From Limnohabitans sp. (lineage in GTDB: Bacteria; Pseudomonadota; Gammaproteobacteria; Burkholderiales; Burkholderiaceae_C), in the NCBI GenBank assembly GCA_021731425.1, contig JAKFXJ010000369.1, positions 1-15,329 on the forward strand: DNA of 15,329 bases, read 5' to 3'. How positions within the stretch are numbered: position 1 is the first letter of the stretch; the number at the start of each line of letters is the position of its first letter. The notes beneath the pieces were generated by a model, which was given only the letters and a program-made list of their open reading frames with translations, did no database searches and was not told the origin of the DNA. Made by a program: the position numbers and the translations under genes. Shown here one piece after another: positions 1 through 7,572 of the stretch.

Positions 1-109
1 TCGCAAGCTCGCCAAATCGCCCCAACCCGCAGCCCCGCCTCTGGTGCGAACGTTGGTTGAGAACCGACAAAAAGAAGGCAACTCTGCCGATCAGGCCCAA
101 ATGGTTCGG

Positions 110-360
110 GGATTGAATTCAAGGGGCGAGCGGAGCAATGCCCCGAATGGGCTCCATGCCGTTCTGGCAGGGCTGAGCAGCGCAGCAGCGGGCGGATCAG
201 GGCGGGTGCTTGTTTGAGCGAAGCGAGTTTGCACCCGACTCCGCCCGCTGCGAGCAGCGCAAGGGACCCGAAGGGCCCTGACTGCGGCTCGCCTTTCTTG
301 GCTTACTTTCTTTGGCGAAGCAAAGAAAGTGAGTGCGCCGCCGGGCGCAACCCCGGCCAA
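110..360. repeat. Dispersed intergenic repeat (Comamonadaceae type), hairpin-rich
   Basis: The stretch contains several small inverted repeats. CGGGTGC near 203-209 pairs with GCACCCG near 231-237. CTTTCTTTG (308-316) pairs with CAAAGAAAG (323-331) around GCGAAG. A GGGACCC/GGGCCC cluster lies near 265-279. All frames give low-complexity Ala/Arg/Pro/Ser translations. From memory, near-identical text and its translation (PGGALTFFASPK on the minus strand) recurs beside genes in many Comamonadaceae genomes and is often misannotated as hypothetical proteins. That recollection is established-type knowledge I could not check; the hairpins are seen directly. The exact boundaries are uncertain. Confidence 0.55.
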
Positions 361-383
361 GGGCGCTCAATAACAGCTCAACA

Positions 384-410
384 TTAAATCGGGATCTGAC
401 CCCAATTAAA
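384..410. repeat. Imperfect palindrome with GGGGTCAGATCCC core
   Basis: On the minus strand, just downstream of aapP, the sequence reads TTAATTGGGGTCAGATCCCG followed by ATTTAA. It is an imperfect palindrome with a GGG/CCC core and A/T-rich arms. It begins 14 bases after the aapP stop and could fold as a weak 3'-end hairpin. From memory, GGGGTCAGA-type motifs are common near REP-associated (Y1) transposases in betaproteobacteria, but no transposase gene is present here. Confidence 0.4.
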
Positions 411-423
411 CAAAAGAACCCTC

Positions 424-1179
424 TCAATGCCCCAGGATCTTGGACAAAAAGTCCTGCGCCCGATCCGTCTGCGGCGCATCAAAGAACTGCTGGGGCGGGG
501 CTTGTTCCACCACCTGGCCTTGGTCCATGAATATGACTCGGTCGGCCACTGCCTTGGCAAAGCCCATCTCGTGCGTCACACACAGCATGGTCATGCCTTG
601 GCTGGTCAGCTCGATCATCACGTCGAGCACTTCCTTGATCATCTCGGGGTCGAGCGCCGAAGTGGGCTCATCGAATAGCATGATTTTGGGCGTCAAGCAA
701 AGCGCACGGGCAATCGCCACGCGTTGCTGCTGGCCGCCAGACAACTGCAAGGGGTACTTGTTGGCGTGCTCGGCAATGCGAACGCGCTCGAGCTGCACCA
801 TGGCTTTGTCGATGGCTTCCTTGCGCGGCATCTTGGCTACCCAGGTGGGCGACAAGATCAGGTTTTCCATCACCGTCAGGTGCGGGAACAGGTTGAACTG
901 CTGGAACACCATACCGACTTCACGGCGCACTTTGTCAATGCCCTTGAGGTCGTCACCCAGCACAGTGCCGTCCACCGTGAGGGTGCCTTCCTGGTATTCC
1001 TCCAGGGCGTTGATGCAGCGGATCAGGGTGGATTTGCCCGAGCCTGAGGGGCCGCAGATGACGACTTTTTCGCCTTTGGCAAATTGCAGGTTCACATCAC
1101 GCAACACATGGTAGCCATTGCTGGCGTACCACTTGTTCACGCCTTTGAACTCGATGAGGGGGGTAGCGTTGGAGGTCAT
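424..1179 (-). CDS. aapP: General L-amino-acid ABC transporter ATP-binding protein AapP
   Basis: This is the cytoplasmic ATPase (251 aa) that powers uptake through AapQ and AapM. All ABC motifs are intact: Walker A GPSGSGKST at residues 43-51, Q-loop Q93 in VFQQFNLFPH, signature LSGGQ at 146-150, Walker B IMLFDE at 166-171, and the switch histidine H203 in CVTHEMGFA. Length and motifs fit the polar amino-acid (GlnQ/HisP/AapP) family. Assignment to AapP rather than GlnQ follows from the neighbouring AapJ/AapQ/AapM-type genes. It is the last gene of the operon and starts 13 bases after the aapM stop, so the two are probably co-transcribed. The upstream ribosome-binding site is weak (GAAAGA). 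No truncation is visible. Confidence 0.95.
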   Translation of the reverse strand: MTSNATPLIEFKGVNKWYASNGYHVLRDVNLQFAKGEKVVICGPSGSGKSTLIRCINALEEYQEGTLTVDGTVLGDDLKGIDKVRREVGMVFQQFNLFPHLTVMENLILSPTWVAKMPRKEAIDKAMVQLERVRIAEHANKYPLQLSGGQQQRVAIARALCLTPKIMLFDEPTSALDPEMIKEVLDVMIELTSQGMTMLCVTHEMGFAKAVADRVIFMDQGQVVEQAPPQQFFDAPQTDRAQDFLSKILGH

Positions 1180-1192
1180 AAGAATCTTTCGT

Positions 1193-2293
1193 TCAGCGGA
1201 CTTTGCTCACGGCCGTGCGCTCTTCGATCCACAGGCTATAGCGCGACATGGCAAAGCAGAACGCGAAATAAATGAAGGTGATGAAGAGGTAGGCTTCGAT
1301 CTTGAAGGGGCGCCAGTCGGCGTCCGAATTGAGCGCCAGGCCCAAAGCACCCGTAAGCTCATAAAGCGACACGATGGTGACCAACGATGTGTCTTTGAAC
1401 AGGCCAATGAAGGTGTTCATGATGGATGGCACCACGGTGGCCAAGGCTTGTGGCAAAACGATCATGCGCTGGGTCTGCCAGTAGCTCAGGCCCAAGGTGG
1501 CCGCTGCCTCGGTCTGGCCTTTGGGCAAAGCTTGCAAGCCACCTCGAATCACCTCGGCCATGTAGGCCCCAGAAAACAGGGTGATGCCCACCACCACACG
1601 CACCAGCACGTCGATCTTCACACCCTCGGGCATGAACAACGGCAGCATGAACGAGGCCATGAACAACACGGTGATCAGCGGCACGCCGCGCACCAACTCC
1701 ACATACAGTGTGCACAGGGTTTTGATGGCGGGCATGTTGGAGCGACGCCCCAGCGCCACAAAGATGGCCAGCGGAAAAGCCAGTGTCATGGAGATCACCG
1801 TCAGCATCACCGTGAGGGGCAAACCGCCCCATTGGTCGGTGTCGACCTCGGTCAGGCCGAAAAAGCCGCCCTTCATCAACACGAAATACACGGCCAACAT
1901 CACGACCCAAATCAGGGGCAATGCCTTGTTCCAAAAACGCGGCATGCAGCTGATCACCACCACACCCAACATCAAGGCGGTGGCGATCACGGGACGCCAG
2001 TGCTCGACTTCAGGGTAACGGCCCATCACGATCAGGCGGCCTTTTTCGGAGATCACGCCCCAGCAAGCCCCAGCACCACGCGCATCGTTACAGGCTTGCA
2101 AGTTGCTGCCAAAGACAGCTTGTAGTACGGCCCAGTCGAGCGAGGAGACCAAGGCCCACAGGCACACGGCCAGCAGGGCCAGCGACATCAGGCTGTTGCC
2201 CAGGCTGGAAAACAAATTGCTGTGCAACCAGGCCACAGGCCCCGCACTGCGACCCGGCATGGGCCGGGCTTCGGTGGATTTGAAAACGTTCAT
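1193..2293 (-). CDS. aapM: General L-amino-acid ABC transporter permease AapM
   Basis: This inner-membrane permease (366 aa from the chosen start) pairs with AapQ to form the translocation pore. Hydrophobic segments run through the protein. The cytoplasmic EAA loop that docks the ATPase is near residues 259-290 (GQTEAAATLG..LPQAL). The size, larger than simple HisM-type permeases, and the N-terminal extracytoplasmic insert fit the AapM branch. I chose the ATG at 2293 because AGGAG lies 7 bases upstream. An in-frame ATG at 2317 would overlap the end of aapQ and lacks that site. Only one base separates the aapQ stop from this start, so translational coupling is likely. Substrates are inferred from the family: a broad range of L-amino acids. 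Confidence 0.93.
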   Translation of the reverse strand: MNVFKSTEARPMPGRSAGPVAWLHSNLFSSLGNSLMSLALLAVCLWALVSSLDWAVLQAVFGSNLQACNDARGAGACWGVISEKGRLIVMGRYPEVEHWRPVIATALMLGVVVISCMPRFWNKALPLIWVVMLAVYFVLMKGGFFGLTEVDTDQWGGLPLTVMLTVISMTLAFPLAIFVALGRRSNMPAIKTLCTLYVELVRGVPLITVLFMASFMLPLFMPEGVKIDVLVRVVVGITLFSGAYMAEVIRGGLQALPKGQTEAAATLGLSYWQTQRMIVLPQALATVVPSIMNTFIGLFKDTSLVTIVSLYELTGALGLALNSDADWRPFKIEAYLFITFIYFAFCFAMSRYSLWIEERTAVSKVR

Positions 2294-2294
2294 G

Positions 2295-3494
2295 TCAGCG
2301 CTCCTGGATGGCGGCACTGGCGTTGAACCAGTTCATGAGGGCCGAGGTGAGAAGAGACAAGGTGAGGTACACCAGCATGACGATCGACAGCGCCTCAATG
2401 GCACGGCCCGTTTGATTGAGCGTGGTGTTGGCGATCGACACCAGTTCGGGGTAGCCGATGGCCACGGCCAAAGACGAGTTCTTGGTCAGGTTCAGGTACT
2501 GGCTGGTGAGCGGCGGGATGATCACACGCAAAGCCTGCGGCAGCACGACCAAACGCATGGACTGGCTTTTGCTCAGGCCCAAAGAAGCCGAGGCCTCGTG
2601 CTGGCCCAGTGACACCGAGGCAATGCCCGAGCGAACGACTTCCGCGATGAAAGACGCGGTGTAAAACACCAAGCCACACAGCAGGGCCATGAATTCGGGG
2701 CTGAATGCGCCGCCGTCTTCGATCTGGAAGTCACCCTTTTTGGGCAAGTCCCACTCATTGGGGGCGCCACCGACCAACCAACCGAGCACAGCCAGCGCCA
2801 GCGTCACCGCCAAAGACACCGCCCACACCGGGCGGGTGTGGCCTGTGCGGTCAAAATGCGCCCGTGCCATGCGGCGATAGACCAACGCAAAAACCAGGCC
2901 CAAGACCACACCGATCAGGGCCAGGGTCTGGCCCAGCTGCCACACAGGCCAGGGGAATGAGACCCCGTTTTTACTCAAAAAGAAATGGCCCACCTGCCAA
3001 GCCTGATCCAAGTCAGGCAACATTTCCGCAAAAACCAAATACCAAATAAGCAACTGCAAATAAACCGGTACATTGCGAAAAAATTCAACGTAGGCGTAGC
3101 AGATTTTGCGCGCCAAGAAGTTGGCCGAAAACCGCCCCACACCCACCAGCACACCCAGCACGGTGGCCAACACAATGCCGATCAGGGCGACTTTGAGCGT
3201 GTTGAGCATGCCGATGGCAAAGGCCAAAAAGTAGGAGCTGTTGTGCGCGTACTCGATCACCGTTTCGCTGATGTCAAAGCCAAACGGTTGAAACAAAAAG
3301 TCGTAGCCGCTCTGGATGCCACGCAGGCGCATGTTGGTGAGCGTGTTGCGCACCAACAAGGCCACCAGGGCCAGGGCCGACAGGATGGCGACGATCTGGT
3401 AGATGACCGAGCGCCCTTCGCGGCTGCGCCACGAGATGGATCGGCTTTTCTTGCCAGGCAATGGCCTGGCTTCGATCATGGAAAAGTGGGACAT
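2295..3494 (-). CDS. aapQ: General L-amino-acid ABC transporter permease AapQ
   Basis: This inner-membrane permease (399 aa) is the partner of AapM. Several membrane segments are visible, the first near residues 31-48. The EAA loop for contact with AapP is near residues 297-322 (GQHEASASLG..LPQAL). Both permeases begin with an ARPLPG/ARPMPG-type motif before the first helix, as is usual for AapQ/AapM. The frame is open from an ATG at 3539, but that codon sits in the loop of a terminator-like hairpin. The ATG at 3494 (MSHFSMIEARPLPG) is therefore preferred; its upstream AGGCAG is a modest ribosome-binding site. The gene lies second in the operon, after aapJ, and is separated from it by the hairpin, which probably lowers permease expression relative to the binding protein. 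Confidence 0.93.
   Translation of the reverse strand: MSHFSMIEARPLPGKKSRSISWRSREGRSVIYQIVAILSALALVALLVRNTLTNMRLRGIQSGYDFLFQPFGFDISETVIEYAHNSSYFLAFAIGMLNTLKVALIGIVLATVLGVLVGVGRFSANFLARKICYAYVEFFRNVPVYLQLLIWYLVFAEMLPDLDQAWQVGHFFLSKNGVSFPWPVWQLGQTLALIGVVLGLVFALVYRRMARAHFDRTGHTRPVWAVSLAVTLALAVLGWLVGGAPNEWDLPKKGDFQIEDGGAFSPEFMALLCGLVFYTASFIAEVVRSGIASVSLGQHEASASLGLSKSQSMRLVVLPQALRVIIPPLTSQYLNLTKNSSLAVAIGYPELVSIANTTLNQTGRAIEALSIVMLVYLTLSLLTSALMNWFNASAAIQER
2301..2305 (-). promoter_or_regulatory. Ribosome-binding site of aapM
   Basis: AGGAG on the minus strand, 7 bases before the ATG at 2293 and inside the end of aapQ. It supports the 2293 start over the upstream ATG at 2317. Confidence 0.75.
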
Positions 3495-3523
3495 GGGAAC
3501 TGCCTGAAAAATGACGGGGTGGT

Positions 3524-3552
3524 AAAAAATACGCCCCATGAAGGGGCGTATT
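3524..3552 (-). terminator. Rho-independent terminator / attenuator between aapJ and aapQ
   Basis: Read on the minus strand, AATACGCCCC, a 5-base loop TTCAT, then GGGGCGTATT run into a T tract. This is a perfect 10-bp stem (3528-3537 with 3543-3552) followed by T's corresponding to the A run at 3524-3529. It starts 25 bases after the aapJ stop and ends before aapQ. Partial termination between the gene for a binding protein and its permease genes is a known way to make the binding protein in excess. Confidence 0.85.
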
Positions 3553-3577
3553 CAGAACCTTCAAAAAAGGCAGGCGA

Positions 3578-4606
3578 TCAACGCAGCGGTGAGGCGTACA
3601 TCAGGCCGCCCTTGTTCCACTGGTTGTTCAAACCGCGTGGCAGGTTGATGGAGGTCTTGGGACCGACGTTGCGCTCAAACATTTCACCGTAGTTACCGGT
3701 GGTCTTGATGGCGCGGGCCAACCACTCTTTGTCCAAGCCCAGGTGCTTGCCCAGGTCTTCGGTGGCACCCAGCAAACGGCCCACTTGAGGATTGTCGCTG
3801 CTCTTCATCTGGTCCACGTTGGCTTGGGTGATGCCGTACTCTTCGGCTTCGACCAGGCCAGCCAGCACCCACTTGTTGATGGCGAACCACTCGTCGTCAC
3901 CACGGCGCACCATGGGGCCCAGGGGCTCTTTGGAGATCAGGTCGGGCAAGATGACATGGGCTGCAGGGTCTTTCGCTTCCTTGGCACGCACAGAGGCCAA
4001 GCCCGATGCGTCGGTGGTGTAAGCCTGGCAACGGCCAGCAAAGTAAGCGCCGGTGGCAGCTTCTGGCTTTTCAAACACCACAGCCTTGATGTTGAGCTTG
4101 TTGGAGCGAGAGAAGTCCGTCAGGTTTTTCTCGGTGGTGGTGCCGGACTGCACGCACACGGTGGCACCCTTGAGCTGCTTGGCACTGGTGATCTTGCCTT
4201 TGGGCACCATGAAACCCTGGCCGTCATAGTAGTTGGCACCGATGAAGTGCAGGCCCAAGGAACCATCGCGGTTCAACGTGTTGGTGGTGTTACGAGCCAG
4301 CACATCCACTTCGCCAGACTGCAGGGCGGTGAAACGCTGCTGTGCAGTCAGGGGCACGTACTTGACTTTGGTCGCATCGCTCAAAACAGCTGCGGCCACG
4401 GCACGGCAGTGGTCCACGTCCAGACCCGACCAGTTGCCGCTGGAATCAGCAGCCGAAAAACCGGCCAGACCGGTGTTGACACCGCAGACGATTTGGCCGC
4501 GCTGCTTGATCTGGTCCAATGTTTTGCCCGCCATGGCGGATGTCGCCGCCAGCAAGCCTGCCGTGGCCAGCACGGAGCCGATCAAGGTTTGTGTCATTTT
4601 CTTCAT
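3578..4606 (-). CDS. aapJ: General L-amino-acid ABC transporter periplasmic binding protein AapJ
   Basis: This periplasmic solute-binding protein (342 aa) captures L-amino acids for AapQMP. It has a clear signal peptide: MKKMTQ, a hydrophobic stretch to about residue 25, and a likely cleavage after AMA before GKTLDQ. The mature part reads as a type 3 (SBP_bac_3) binding protein of the AapJ branch, with GQIVCGVNTGLAGFSAAD near the N terminus and VDVLARNTTNTL in the first lobe. The frame is open back to 4675, but the ATG at 4606 gives a proper signal peptide and has AGAGGA 8 bases upstream. It is first in the operon and followed by a terminator-like hairpin, as expected for the most abundant component. 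Confidence 0.95.
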   Translation of the reverse strand: MKKMTQTLIGSVLATAGLLAATSAMAGKTLDQIKQRGQIVCGVNTGLAGFSAADSSGNWSGLDVDHCRAVAAAVLSDATKVKYVPLTAQQRFTALQSGEVDVLARNTTNTLNRDGSLGLHFIGANYYDGQGFMVPKGKITSAKQLKGATVCVQSGTTTEKNLTDFSRSNKLNIKAVVFEKPEAATGAYFAGRCQAYTTDASGLASVRAKEAKDPAAHVILPDLISKEPLGPMVRRGDDEWFAINKWVLAGLVEAEEYGITQANVDQMKSSDNPQVGRLLGATEDLGKHLGLDKEWLARAIKTTGNYGEMFERNVGPKTSINLPRGLNNQWNKGGLMYASPLR

Positions 4607-4614
4607 GGTTTGAA

Positions 4615-4621
4615 TCCTCTT
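4615..4621 (-). promoter_or_regulatory. Ribosome-binding site of aapJ
   Basis: AAGAGGA on the minus strand, 8 bases before the ATG at 4606. It fixes the start at the signal-peptide methionine rather than at 4675. Confidence 0.8.
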
Positions 4622-4652
4622 TTGAAATGATGAGTAGCAAATTGCCACCCAG

Positions 4653-4679
4653 ATATTAAATGCCAAATCCAACAAGCAA
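4653..4679 (-). promoter_or_regulatory. Candidate sigma-70 promoter of the aap operon
   Basis: On the minus strand TTGCTT (4679-4674) is followed after 15 bases by TAATAT (4658-4653). The -10 is good; the spacer is short. Transcription would begin near 4646, giving a leader of about 40 bases before aapJ. Prediction only. Confidence 0.4.
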
Positions 4680-4682
4680 CCG

Positions 4683-4704
4683 CCTAGGAGCTTCCCTAGG
4701 AAAG
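4683..4704. promoter_or_regulatory. CCTAGG repeats / imperfect palindrome next to the aapJ promoter
   Basis: CCTAGG occurs at 4683-4688 and again at 4695-4700, twelve bases apart. The second lies in a near-perfect 14-base palindrome, CTTCCCTAGGAAAG (4691-4704, one mismatched pair). The site sits directly upstream of the candidate -35 of aapJ, where an activator or repressor could bind. The binding protein is unknown; the adjacent LysR regulator is one possibility. Confidence 0.4.
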
Positions 4705-4763
4705 GGCTTTAGCGGGGTCGATGTTGACAAATACACCAACGTGGTGCAGGCCATCAACTTCTC

Positions 4764-4910
4764 TTTTGCATGTGCACAAAATGTGCCCACACGCCTGCGC
4801 ATGCTGAATATAGTCAGTTTGTAGTCAGCTCCCATCAGGGGGCACCCCCAAAACCCATGCAAAAAATGCATAGACCAATACATGCCCTCACAAATTCAGC
4901 GGGGTGCCCC
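4764..4910. promoter_or_regulatory. Intergenic region with direct and inverted repeats (lysR 3' end / aapJ upstream)
   Basis: Several ordered motifs lie here. There is a perfect palindrome TGTGCACA at 4771-4778. A direct repeat TAGTCAG lies at 4811-4817 and 4822-4828, one helical turn apart. An ATGCA/TGCAT hairpin with an A5 loop spans 4857-4871. An exact 10-bp inverted repeat pairs GGGGCACCCC (4839-4848) with GGGGTGCCCC (4901-4910). The last could form a long hairpin just after the lysR stop codon. No gene is supported in the gap. Confidence 0.4.
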
Positions 4911-4911
4911 T

Positions 4912-5856
4912 TCAACGGGAGGAATGCACCGCAGAAGTGCTCTGGGTCAGGTGCAGCCACAGCTGGTGGGCTGAGCTGTTGAAACCAGGTTTGGCCCCAG
5001 TTTTTTCGCGGTAAGCCCGCACCTCCATGCTCAGCGCCAGGGTCTGCCCATCGGGCAAGCCCACCTCGACCAAAGTACCGGCCTGGATTTCTTTTTTGAC
5101 CGCACTGCGAGGCAAGAATGCGATGCCATGGCCTTCCAGGGCCATCACTTTCAAACCCTCGGCCATGTCGGTCTCGTAGACCCGGTCCAGGTGCACCGGC
5201 ACACCCGCCTGCTTCAAGATCCAGTCGGTCACACCGCCCAAATAGGCCCCAGGAGCGTAGCCCAGATAAGGCAATGGCCGTGAGGCATGACCGGGCAAAC
5301 TGAACAGCGCCCGTCCGTCAGGCGCACTTTGAACATAGGGCGCAATCACCTCATGGCCCAACACCACCATGTCGTAACGCTCGGGGTCAATTTGCAGGGG
5401 CTGCGAGGGGTGGTGGTACGCGATCAACACGTCGCAGCCCCCTTCCACCAAGCGCATGGCCGCGTCGTGCACGTTGAGCGCCATGAGACGGCTTTTTATG
5501 GGGCCAAAGGTCTCACGCAAGCTGGCCACCCAAGGAGGGAAAAACGTGAATGCCAAGGTGTGTGGCACGGCAAACTGAATGATGTCCTGGCCCGCCGCAT
5601 TGTGACCACGCAGCATGGCCCGGGTGTTTTGCAGCGACTGCAGCATCTCCAGCGCCTGGGCGTACAAAGTCTCGCCCGCAGGGGTGAGCCGAGTCGGGTA
5701 GGAACTGCGATCAACCAAGTCGGCACCAGCCCAGGCCTCCAGCGACTGAATCCGCCGGGAAAAAGCCGGTTGCGTCACATGGCGCAGTTGCGCAGAGCGA
5801 CTGAAACTGCGCGTTTCGGCCAAACTCACAAAATCTTCAAGCCATTTGGTTTCCAT
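4912..5856 (-). CDS. LysR-family transcriptional regulator, HypT-like
   Basis: This is a DNA-binding regulator of 314 aa, normal for the family. The N terminus holds the winged helix-turn-helix: WLEDFVSLAETRSFSRSA, then VTQPAFSRRIQSLE, with recognition-helix residues near 27-40. It is followed by the LTPAG wing and a periplasmic-binding-protein-like effector domain from about residue 90. The opening (METKWLEDFVSLA, QPAFSRRI) and the late block GHGIAFLPRSAVKKEI resemble the HypT/YjiE group, whose E. coli member responds to hypochlorous acid through methionine oxidation. That is family knowledge, not proof of the same trigger here. It lies upstream of aapJ on the same strand with a 305-base gap, so it may regulate that operon or be unrelated. 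It starts 74 bases after the ruvB stop. Confidence 0.85.
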   Translation of the reverse strand: METKWLEDFVSLAETRSFSRSAQLRHVTQPAFSRRIQSLEAWAGADLVDRSSYPTRLTPAGETLYAQALEMLQSLQNTRAMLRGHNAAGQDIIQFAVPHTLAFTFFPPWVASLRETFGPIKSRLMALNVHDAAMRLVEGGCDVLIAYHHPSQPLQIDPERYDMVVLGHEVIAPYVQSAPDGRALFSLPGHASRPLPYLGYAPGAYLGGVTDWILKQAGVPVHLDRVYETDMAEGLKVMALEGHGIAFLPRSAVKKEIQAGTLVEVGLPDGQTLALSMEVRAYREKTGAKPGFNSSAHQLWLHLTQSTSAVHSSR

Positions 5857-5930
5857 CCGCGCATTATCCGTTCAGCCTCCAGCCCTCAGGCAAGTTCAAG
5901 GCCATGAGTGAACCCAAGGCGAAAACCGCG

Positions 5931-6983
5931 TCAGAACCTGTCTCCAAAAGATTTGGGCGGTGTCACACCCAGGTGCCTGAACGCCGCCAGCGTGGCCATG
6001 CGCCCGCGCGGGGTGCGTTGCAAAAATCCTTGTTGAATCAGATACGGCTCGATCACGTCTTCAATGGTGTCGCGCTCCTCGCCAATGCTGGCTGCGATGT
6101 TGTCCAAGCCGACCGGGCCACCGTCAAAACGGTGGATCACGGCCTCAAGGAGTTTGCGGTCCATCAGATCAAAACCTTCGGGGTCGACATCGAGCATGGT
6201 CAGGGCTTGCTGGGCGATGCCTTTGTGGATGGTGCCATCGCCCTTGACGTCGGCAAAGTCCCGCACCCGGCGCAGCAAGCGGTTGGCAATGCGGGGTGTG
6301 CCACGCGAGCGGCGGGCAATTTCAAAAGAACCTTCCGGATCAATCGGTGCCTTGAGCAAACCGCTGCTGCGGGTGACGATGCGGGTGAGCTCTTCGGGGG
6401 TGTAGAACTCCAGGCGCGACACGATGCCAAAGCGGTCTCGCAGCGGATTGGTGAGCATGCCCGCACGGGTGGTCGCGCCCACCAAGGTGAAGGGTTGCAA
6501 GTCCAGCTTGATGCTGCGGGCCGCTGGGCCCTCGCCGATCATGATGTCGATCTGGTAGTCCTCGAGCGCGGGGTACAGAATTTCTTCGACCACGGGCGAG
6601 AGGCGATGGATCTCGTCGATGAAAAGCACATCGTTGCGCTCCAAGTTGGTCAAGAGCGCAGCCAGGTCCTTGGGCTTTTCGAGCACCGGGCCGCTGGTCT
6701 GGCGCAGGTTCACGCCCAACTCGGCGGCAATGATGTGGCTGAGCGTGGTCTTGCCCAAACCGGGCGGGCCAAACAGCAGCACATGGTCCAGCGGTTCTTC
6801 GCGCATTTTGGCGGCGCTGATAAAAATCTCCAGCTGCTCGCGCACCTTGACCTGGCCCACGTATTCGTCGAGCAGCTTGGGGCGCAGGGCGCGTTCAATG
6901 GCCTCTTCTTGGTGGGACACGGGCGCCGCTGAAATCACCCGGGGTTCGGGCTGCGGTGCAAAGTCGTCGGTACGGATGCTCAT
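5931..6983 (-). CDS. ruvB: Holliday junction branch migration helicase RuvB
   Basis: This hexameric AAA+ ATPase (350 aa) drives branch migration of Holliday junctions with RuvA. Visible motifs are Walker [10 protein letters not shown] (72-80), Walker [11 protein letters not shown] (118-127), and sensor 1 GATTRAG (169-175), including the arginine near 173. [15 protein letters not shown] follows, and a C-terminal winged helix contains [16 protein letters not shown]. Length is normal and all key residues are present. The start is 13 bases after the ruvA stop, so ruvA-ruvB is an operon. ruvC is not in the window. In many bacteria the pair is SOS-induced, but I could not identify a LexA box upstream of ruvA. 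Confidence 0.98.
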   Translation of the reverse strand: MSIRTDDFAPQPEPRVISAAPVSHQEEAIERALRPKLLDEYVGQVKVREQLEIFISAAKMREEPLDHVLLFGPPGLGKTTLSHIIAAELGVNLRQTSGPVLEKPKDLAALLTNLERNDVLFIDEIHRLSPVVEEILYPALEDYQIDIMIGEGPAARSIKLDLQPFTLVGATTRAGMLTNPLRDRFGIVSRLEFYTPEELTRIVTRSSGLLKAPIDPEGSFEIARRSRGTPRIANRLLRRVRDFADVKGDGTIHKGIAQQALTMLDVDPEGFDLMDRKLLEAVIHRFDGGPVGLDNIAASIGEERDTIEDVIEPYLIQQGFLQRTPRGRMATLAAFRHLGVTPPKSFGDRF

Positions 6984-6996
6984 GGCTCAGATCGCT

Positions 6997-7572
6997 TTAT
7001 TTATTGAGAGCCTTGAGCGCCAGCTTGATGCCCTCGCTCACGCCCACATCCACGGGCAGGCTCTTGAGGGCGGCGGCCGCTTCCTTGTCGCTGTAGCCCA
7101 GCGCCAGCAAAGCTTGCTGGATGTCGCTTTGCGCATCGGGGGTGTTCACGGCAAACAAGCCGCCCAAATCACCACCCAGCTTGCCCTTGAGTTCCAGCAG
7201 CAAGCGCTCGGCGGTTTTTTTGCCAATGCCGGGCACCTTGACCAAACGCCCGACTTCTTGTGTGGTGATGGCCTGCGCCAGGTCGGTCACGCTCATGCCG
7301 GACAGCACACTCAGGGCCGTGCGGGGGCCAACCCCTGAGATTTTGATCAATTGACGAAAAGCCTCGCGCTCGCTCAAAGTGGCAAAGCCGTACAAGATTT
7401 GTGCGTCTTCTCGCACCACAAAGTGCGTGACCAGCGTGACTTTTTCGCCCGTGGCGGGCAAGTTGTAAAAGGTGCTCATCGGTACATTGACTTCGTAGCC
7501 CACGCCGTGGCAATCCACCACCACTTCGGGTGGGTTTTTGTCGCTCAGGATGCCGGTGAGTTTGCCAATCAT
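6997..7572 (-). CDS. ruvA: Holliday junction branch migration protein RuvA
   Basis: This 191-aa protein forms the tetramer that grips the four-way junction and loads RuvB. The N-terminal OB fold starts [20 protein letters not shown]. Two helix-hairpin-helix motifs follow: [20 protein letters not shown] (75-94) and [20 protein letters not shown] (110-129). A flexible linker leads to a small C-terminal RuvB-binding domain, [16 protein letters not shown], near 154-169. The open frame extends to 7800, but the family always begins MIG(K/R), which fixes the start at 7572. The upstream AAGGG is a modest ribosome-binding site. The gene is divergent from phoH across 94 bases, where their promoters must lie. 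I found no convincing -35/-10 pair there. Confidence 0.97.
   Translation of the reverse strand: MIGKLTGILSDKNPPEVVVDCHGVGYEVNVPMSTFYNLPATGEKVTLVTHFVVREDAQILYGFATLSEREAFRQLIKISGVGPRTALSVLSGMSVTDLAQAITTQEVGRLVKVPGIGKKTAERLLLELKGKLGGDLGGLFAVNTPDAQSDIQQALLALGYSDKEAAAALKSLPVDVGVSEGIKLALKALNK

Larger units (their letters stand above)
1..423. other. Repeat-rich intergenic region, no confident gene
   Basis: This stretch downstream of the aap operon holds no gene I can support. Roughly 110-360 looks like a dispersed repeat (see separate entry), and 384-410 holds an imperfect palindrome. Two plus-strand frames are open from the left edge: frame 2 runs to a TGA at 215-217 (71 codons) and frame 3 to a TGA at 114-116 (37 codons). 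Either could be the tail of a gene that starts outside the window. The longer one reads into the repeat, which makes its last part doubtful. Neither tail is recognisable. Confidence 0.6.

Noticed and set aside
91..360. 89-codon minus-strand frame as a hypothetical protein
   Set aside because: The translation is the typical spurious reading of a dispersed intergenic repeat.
1118..2125. 335-codon plus-strand open frame, rich in His and Gln
   Set aside because: It lies antisense to aapM, has low-complexity composition typical of a shadow frame in GC-rich DNA, and no recognisable domain.
4628..4665. Sigma-54 promoter upstream of aapJ (TGGCAATTTGCT on the minus strand)
   Set aside because: GG and GC are only 6 bases apart instead of 10, and the alternative TTGGCATTTAATATCT lacks the GC at -12.
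4656..4883. 75-codon minus-strand frame in the lysR-aapJ gap
   Set aside because: It overlaps the aapJ promoter region and several palindromes, has no good ribosome-binding site and no family features.
5904..6932. 342-codon plus-strand open frame antisense to ruvB
   Set aside because: ruvB is complete and unmistakable on the other strand; the antisense frame has no motifs.
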